Under the pieces are notes generated by a model. It worked only from the letters and a program-made list of their open reading frames with translations. It made no database searches and had not been told where the DNA came from. A DNA stretch of 47,586 bases from Spirogloea muscicola (lineage: Eukaryota; Streptophyta; Zygnematophyceae; Spirogloeales; Spirogloeaceae). The stretch covers positions 346,562 to 394,147 of the forward strand of contig WELB01000079.1 of NCBI GenBank assembly GCA_009602725.1. Direction: 5' to 3'. A program made the translations under genes and the position numbers. Below, in pieces: positions 43,401 through 47,586 of this stretch; positions within the stretch are counted from its first letter, which is position 1, and each line of letters opens with the position of its first letter.

Positions 43401-46400
43401 AATGACATAAGGGTACAGAAGCAATGTATATCAAGCTGAGGCTGACTGTTTACAATTCCCGACCTCCTGGCTCCTTGATGCTACAGCTTAAGTTCGGCCT
43501 TGTACAAGCAAGTGTCACCGATTACATAGCGCAGTCTTGTGTGAATGACCTTGTACAAGTGATCTGCTACATCTGAATGGAATTTCTAAGACCTTGTCGA
43601 TGCTCTCGTACTTGCTCAAACAAAACCGACTGACACGGCAATTGCAGTTGGTCCTTGTGATCCTGTAAGCACTTCACTTCTTCACCAGGTCCAAAAGGCT
43701 TGTCAGGCTTGTCTTCACAGAACTTTGCCAGGTCATCTGTCAGAAAGGATGACAACGTCATATGAGAAAAGGGGGGGGGGGGAGAAAGGGGGGGGCGAGG
43801 CGGGCGGGGGTGGCAGCAAAGCAGCCCTGTAGGTGTGGTGCTGTCCAGAGGAGATATTAGTGGAGCTACAAGCCAGCTGCCACACTTACTTTTACAAACC
43901 GCTGCCAAAGGGTAATTGAAGCGAATGTCCTCAGCAGCTCGCTGAGTAAGTCGGTGAACTTGCTGGCGACACATGGGATCTGTGAGTTCGTCCTTGAAGT
44001 CTTGGATGCACTGTATGATCTCCGAATCATGACGGCTCCTCACTGCATAATACTCCACATCCTCAGTGCAGATCTGACACAGATACATTAACCTAGGACC
44101 AGGTCAGTGTGTGCAATGACGCACCTCCACAATGTGCAACAGATTGGTCGTACTGGTGCAACAGAAATAATGTTCAGATAGACATATAACAACCAGAACT
44201 TTGATGTGGTCGATCTGGAGGTGTGATCCAGGCGTACATAGTCAATGTCACTGCCGCAGTACTTGACGAGGTTTGCATCCAGTCGAAAGTCCGAAGCACG
44301 ACGAGCCATCATCTTCTCTAATTCTCCTTTGCTACATGATGAAGCGAATTCTGATTTAGACAGCATCCAGCACTAATTTCTCCTCACAAGTAGCAGGTCA
44401 AAGTTGAGCAGGTGTTGCACTGAGGCCTCTACCCACCCACCCAACAAGGAAGCTTTTGATCTAAAAACCGGTCATGCCCTATTTGGAGCCAATCTGTCAA
44501 GAAATTGTGTCAGGCACCTAACCGTCCTCACTATTCCTTACCAGCTTGCTGAGAATGACGATTCAAGTCGATGTGCTTCAAGGCAGTCCTTAACTCGGGC
44601 TTCACCAGGTACAACGTCTTTGCAGAAGGCCTTCTTATCATTGATGCAGGCTGGAAAAGCATCAATCAGATTGTTACTGACAGAGTTGCATAGCCAGTAT
44701 TCTGAAGCACAGGAGCCTTTCATAGTATGCCTCAAAAGATCCAAACGTCTAGGGGGTAAATTAGCTTATGCAAAACTAAAATGAAAATATTAGAGACAAT
44801 TGGAACACAATCTGCAAGCAGATAGTGGATACTTGATGGAAAAGCAGTGACCTTTGTACAGGCGAACATTTAGGCGGATGTCATCGGTAGTATCAATCTC
44901 CTCAGAAAACATTTCTTCAGCACAATCCTGGCCTAGTTCCAACAGATGACTTGTCTGCAGCACAAACATCCGGCGGAGAAGACAAATGTCCATTCATCCA
45001 TGTCCAGAGCAAATAGCAAGTCATCCTCTCATGGCCGCAGAGTGCAAGCGACACCAACCTTGGACCCTCTAGCGACCCTCAAGAGTTACTGCTAGATACA
45101 TTGCCTGTTCCTTTCACCTATGCCAACATATTTCAGACCTGATACATTGGCTAATTGTAACAAGCACCACAATCCATATTAGTTCTCGTTAACATTACCA
45201 GGCAAGCCTGTACACGACTTCCTCCAGGTGTTGTGTCATTGCAAAATCTCTTGACGTCTTTGCTGCACGCATTCTTGAGACCTGGATTAAAGGCATAGTC
45301 GACTGCAGCATCTAAGCGAGCTTTGAACACCTCATCCTTGCAGGCTGGAGTCACAGAGTCTTTCTTGTATCTGAACATAAGGTCCACCACAGAACAAAAA
45401 CAAGGCAGAGAGTCACGTATAGCAGACTTATGCAGCCAGGTCCAAGGAGCATCGGTAGCGCAGAAGGTGGTGGAGAAGCTGAAGGCAAACAAAGAGCACT
45501 GTGCAATAATCACGGTTCAGATGTCACTATCTACATTCACTTGCCCCCATCTATGTCCAAAGTGTATGCCACTGCATGAAGCTACTGCCACCTACTTCAA
45601 GCATCTAAGGAGGTCATCTCCAAATTGTGGGTCGTTTTCACAGTGCTTCTCAATATCTGCCCTGCAAGCGTCATCTGCAATATAACAACTCCAAGGCCTG
45701 CCTCAGAGACTTGCTTCCAAAAAAATAACCATTGTATCTAACAAGCCCCATAGCAGCCCAGCTTGGAAAATACAGCCACTCAGGACCTGGCACTGCTCTG
45801 GCCTGCATATGGCTCATACACGCAACAGTCCCACTGCTGTCACGGGACTATTACATTGCACCTCACACAATTTACTCGTCACTTACACAGTTTCTTGTCC
45901 AGCGTCAAGTTGCTGTACATCTGGATCTTGAAGTCTCGCAAGTCACCCTGGCAAGGTGCAGAAACTTGAAGGCCTGTAGACAACCAGTGCATTTGCTTAC
46001 AGATGAAGATACCGACTGCGTACATTACCCGTGGCTTTTAATTTAATAAGCTCAAAGGAGGCACACCTCCTTCGAGTCCTCTGGCACAGTGCAATGTGCA
46101 GATTTGCAAGCAAGGTATTCTGCTGTCTCATGCAGTGTGAGTGGCGACTAGAATACCGCTGTCCACGTTGGCAAGCTTCTCTTGGGTCACTTGCGCACTC
46201 AAACACTCCAGTAACCGACCCCCTCCTGGCTTAACGTCCTTGCAGAAAGTTACAGCATCTCTGCTGCAATTACCTGCGAGTTTGGCAGAGGGCGGCGAGC
46301 CTGAGGAGAACTGACGGTAAGTCATGCTGTCAGTGGAAAGCAATTGAGAGCAGAGGACATTCGTCGGCATCATGCCAGAAACAGACTTGCTGCGGTTGGC

Positions 46401-46649
46401 ACAACGACCACCTTTCAATGACACGTCGTCTGCAGGCGCTCCGGCAGCATTGGCAGTGGGAGAAGCCACCACCGTGGGGGGGGGGGGATTGTCCATAAGG
46501 AGGTCATCCTCGTCGTCTATAGGGTCGTCGGCATCGAGGGCAGACGTTGCGTGCTGGAAGCCCGTGACGAGCAGTGTGGCGACAAGCAGGAACCGGTACG
46601 TCCGCGTTGGCCGTCCCTGGTCAGGAGGCGCCGGGCCAAGGATCAGCAA
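40452..46649 (-). CDS. GLG1: Golgi apparatus protein 1-like cysteine-rich membrane protein
   Basis: Type I Golgi membrane protein with many cysteine-rich GLG1 repeats, about 17 exons read leftward. Exon 1 (start 46649) has a signal peptide (YRFLLVATLLVTGFQHATSA) and an acidic stretch. Repeats of the form C..D...FC.....G......CL......L...C follow: NCSRDAVTFCKDVKPGGGRL (~46275-46150), DLRDFKIQMYSNLTLDKKL (~45955-45895), CRADIEKHCENDPQFGDDLL (~45670-45605), NACSKDVKRFCNDTTPGGSR (~45375-45185), DCAEEMFSEEIDTTDDIRLN (~44955-44845), AFCKDVVPGEARVKDCLEAH (~44655-44560), then ~44345-44220, 44080-43885, 43740-43575, 43380-43280, 43035-42950, 42705-42320, 41855-41720, 41595-41412, 41195-40905. The last exon (to 40452) has a juxtamembrane helix, one membrane span (WTAITVVALLSAALFAVAY) and a short basic tail, YQIFRRYTGPHRNYTVV. 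In animals GLG1 binds growth factors and selectin in the Golgi; the algal role is unknown. Exon borders are approximate. An intronic G tract lies at 43770-43815. Confidence 0.9.
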
Positions 46650-47030
46650 TCCAAAGCTTGGACTCCCATCGTGCGCTCGCCGGGCGAAGCGAGCAGCAAA
46701 GGCGGGCCGCGCCTACTTCAAGGCCAGCCGGCCCCCGCGAGGGCGGATCGGCGGGCGGCAGGCATGCGACTGTCGGCACGAAGCCCGGGCGACGAGGCGG
46801 GCCTGACCATGGCAACGGCGAGCGCGCGGCGGAGCGGCACGACGGCGGTGGCCGCGGCGCTTGTGGCGGCGGAGATGGCGGCGGAAGCGGGGGGCCCGGG
46901 CCGGCTGGGGCTGGCTGGCGAGGGGCGCGGGGCGGGAAGCGGCGCGCCGGATCCGTCGGCGCCGCTGCCGGCGGGCCGCCTGGGAAAGGGGGCGCGCGGG
47001 GACCTCGAAGGAGCGGGCTTTGATTGTTAG
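46650..47030. promoter_or_regulatory. GC-rich upstream region of the GLG1-like gene
   Basis: About 380 bases of very GC-rich DNA directly 5' of the GLG1-like start, bounded on the right by retrotransposon sequence at ~47040. Long open frames in all phases are compositional. Inferred to hold the promoter and 5' UTR; no specific element seen. Confidence 0.4.
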
Positions 47031-47039
47031 GCTGGGCTA

Positions 47040-47586
47040 CCATCGCCACCGCCAGACCTTGTCCATTCCATTGGGCTGGCCACTCCCAGCCACAGCCACC
47101 AGTTCATCTGGCCGCGCTTGCTTCTCTTACTTTGCAGGAGCCGTCTCCTGCGCACTTTAACAGAGAGAGAAGTGCGCGCCCACTTTAACAGGGCTGGACT
47201 TTCACGGCGCGCACTTCGCTCTTTTCGGGCTGGCTTCTCACAGCCCTTGCCCCCATTGGGAGAGCCACTTCTTTCTGCAGCGAGCTACTCAGACCTGATG
47301 TTGCTCCTGCGCCGCCCGGGCCAAGGAGCTAAAATACGCATATCGTATGTTGTAGTGTAGTCCTTTCTCCGGCTCCTCTTGCTTTGAGCCGGCTGACTTC
47401 AACGCCGCTGGCTCGTGGGCTCAGGTGTATCGTATGCGCTTGTCCGTCTCCCTCCAGCGGTCCATGGCCCACGCCTTGCATCTGCGTGCTGGCCGTGCTC
47501 TCGCTGCGGCCTCCGGCTTTCGTCAGGGGGATAGTTTACCGGCAGCTAGTCTGTCGGATGTGAGGCTCCTCACTCGTAACTACTAA
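47040..47586 (+). mobile_element. Retrotransposon tails and C-terminus reaching the sequence end
   Basis: A type B core at 47054-47120 (CAGACCTTGTCCATTCCATT, GGGCTGGCCACTCCCAGCC, CCAGTTCATCTGGCCGCGC), another core at 47221-47270, an interrupted SYSDLMLL at ~47283-47310, then the C-terminus from ~47398: DFNAAGSWAQVYRMRLSVSL, MAHALHLRAGRALAAASGF, LPAASLSDVRLLTRNY, stop TAA at 47584-47586, the last bases of the window. The final peptide is LTRNY instead of LTRGY. Confidence 0.85.

Noticed and set aside
11865-47586. LTR retrotransposon
   Set aside because: No long direct terminal repeats, integrase or protease seen; variable 5' truncation with a constant 3' end fits a non-LTR element.
1-47586. 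tRNA or rRNA genes
   Set aside because: I scanned by eye for TFC-arm (GGTTCGA-type) boxes with acceptor pairing and for conserved rRNA blocks and saw none; a tRNAscan run would be decisive.

Overview
The window looks like nuclear DNA of a green alga (chlorophyte, probably trebouxiophyte-like). All recognisable genes are split by many short GT-AG introns. The cyclin reads like a plant A-type cyclin, one gene fragment matches a plant/algal leucine-rich-repeat family, and a short TTTAGGG (plant-type telomere) motif is present. No operons or bacterial ribosome-binding sites are visible. The class assignment is inference. The sequence starts in a GGC microsatellite and ends inside a retrotransposon copy, exactly on its stop codon, so it is probably a whole assembly contig bounded by repeats.

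Layout: 0.1-6.7 kb (+), a DHX36-like DExH RNA helicase in about 15 exons. 7.4-8.7 kb (-), a tristetraprolin-type tandem CCCH zinc-finger gene, convergent with the helicase. 9.0-9.4 kb, a (GA)n tract and a roughly 116-bp G tract. 11.3-17.0 kb, a nest of 5'-truncated non-LTR retrotransposon ends in both orientations. 17.3-20.5 kb (+), an A-type cyclin, with an Illumina adapter sequence and an N just before its start. 20.5-24.5 kb, no gene seen. 24.5-25.2 and 28.2-28.9 kb (-), two small paralogous genes for secreted His/Gly/Asn-rich proteins packed with N-glycosylation sequons, separated by retrotransposon debris. 29.7-31.9 kb, more retrotransposon. 31.9-32.5 kb (+), the last exons of an LRR gene whose 5' part is not visible. 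35.4-37.8 kb (+), a PAPS-type sulfotransferase in about 9 exons. 40.5-46.6 kb (-), a GLG1-type Golgi cysteine-rich membrane protein in about 17 exons. 47.0-47.6 kb (+), another retrotransposon 3' end.

The host genes have unrelated housekeeping jobs: RNA helicase, mRNA-binding zinc finger, cell cycle, sulfation, and Golgi. Two loose themes stand out. One is post-transcriptional RNA control (helicase and CCCH protein). The other is the secretory pathway (GLG1, sulfotransferase, and the two sequon-rich secreted proteins). The most distinctive content is (i) the twin sequon-rich genes with identical first-exon length and intron phase, and (ii) a retrotransposon family whose copies end in the peptide LTRGY or a close variant, followed by 3' tails that share a GGCTGGC...CAGCC hairpin.
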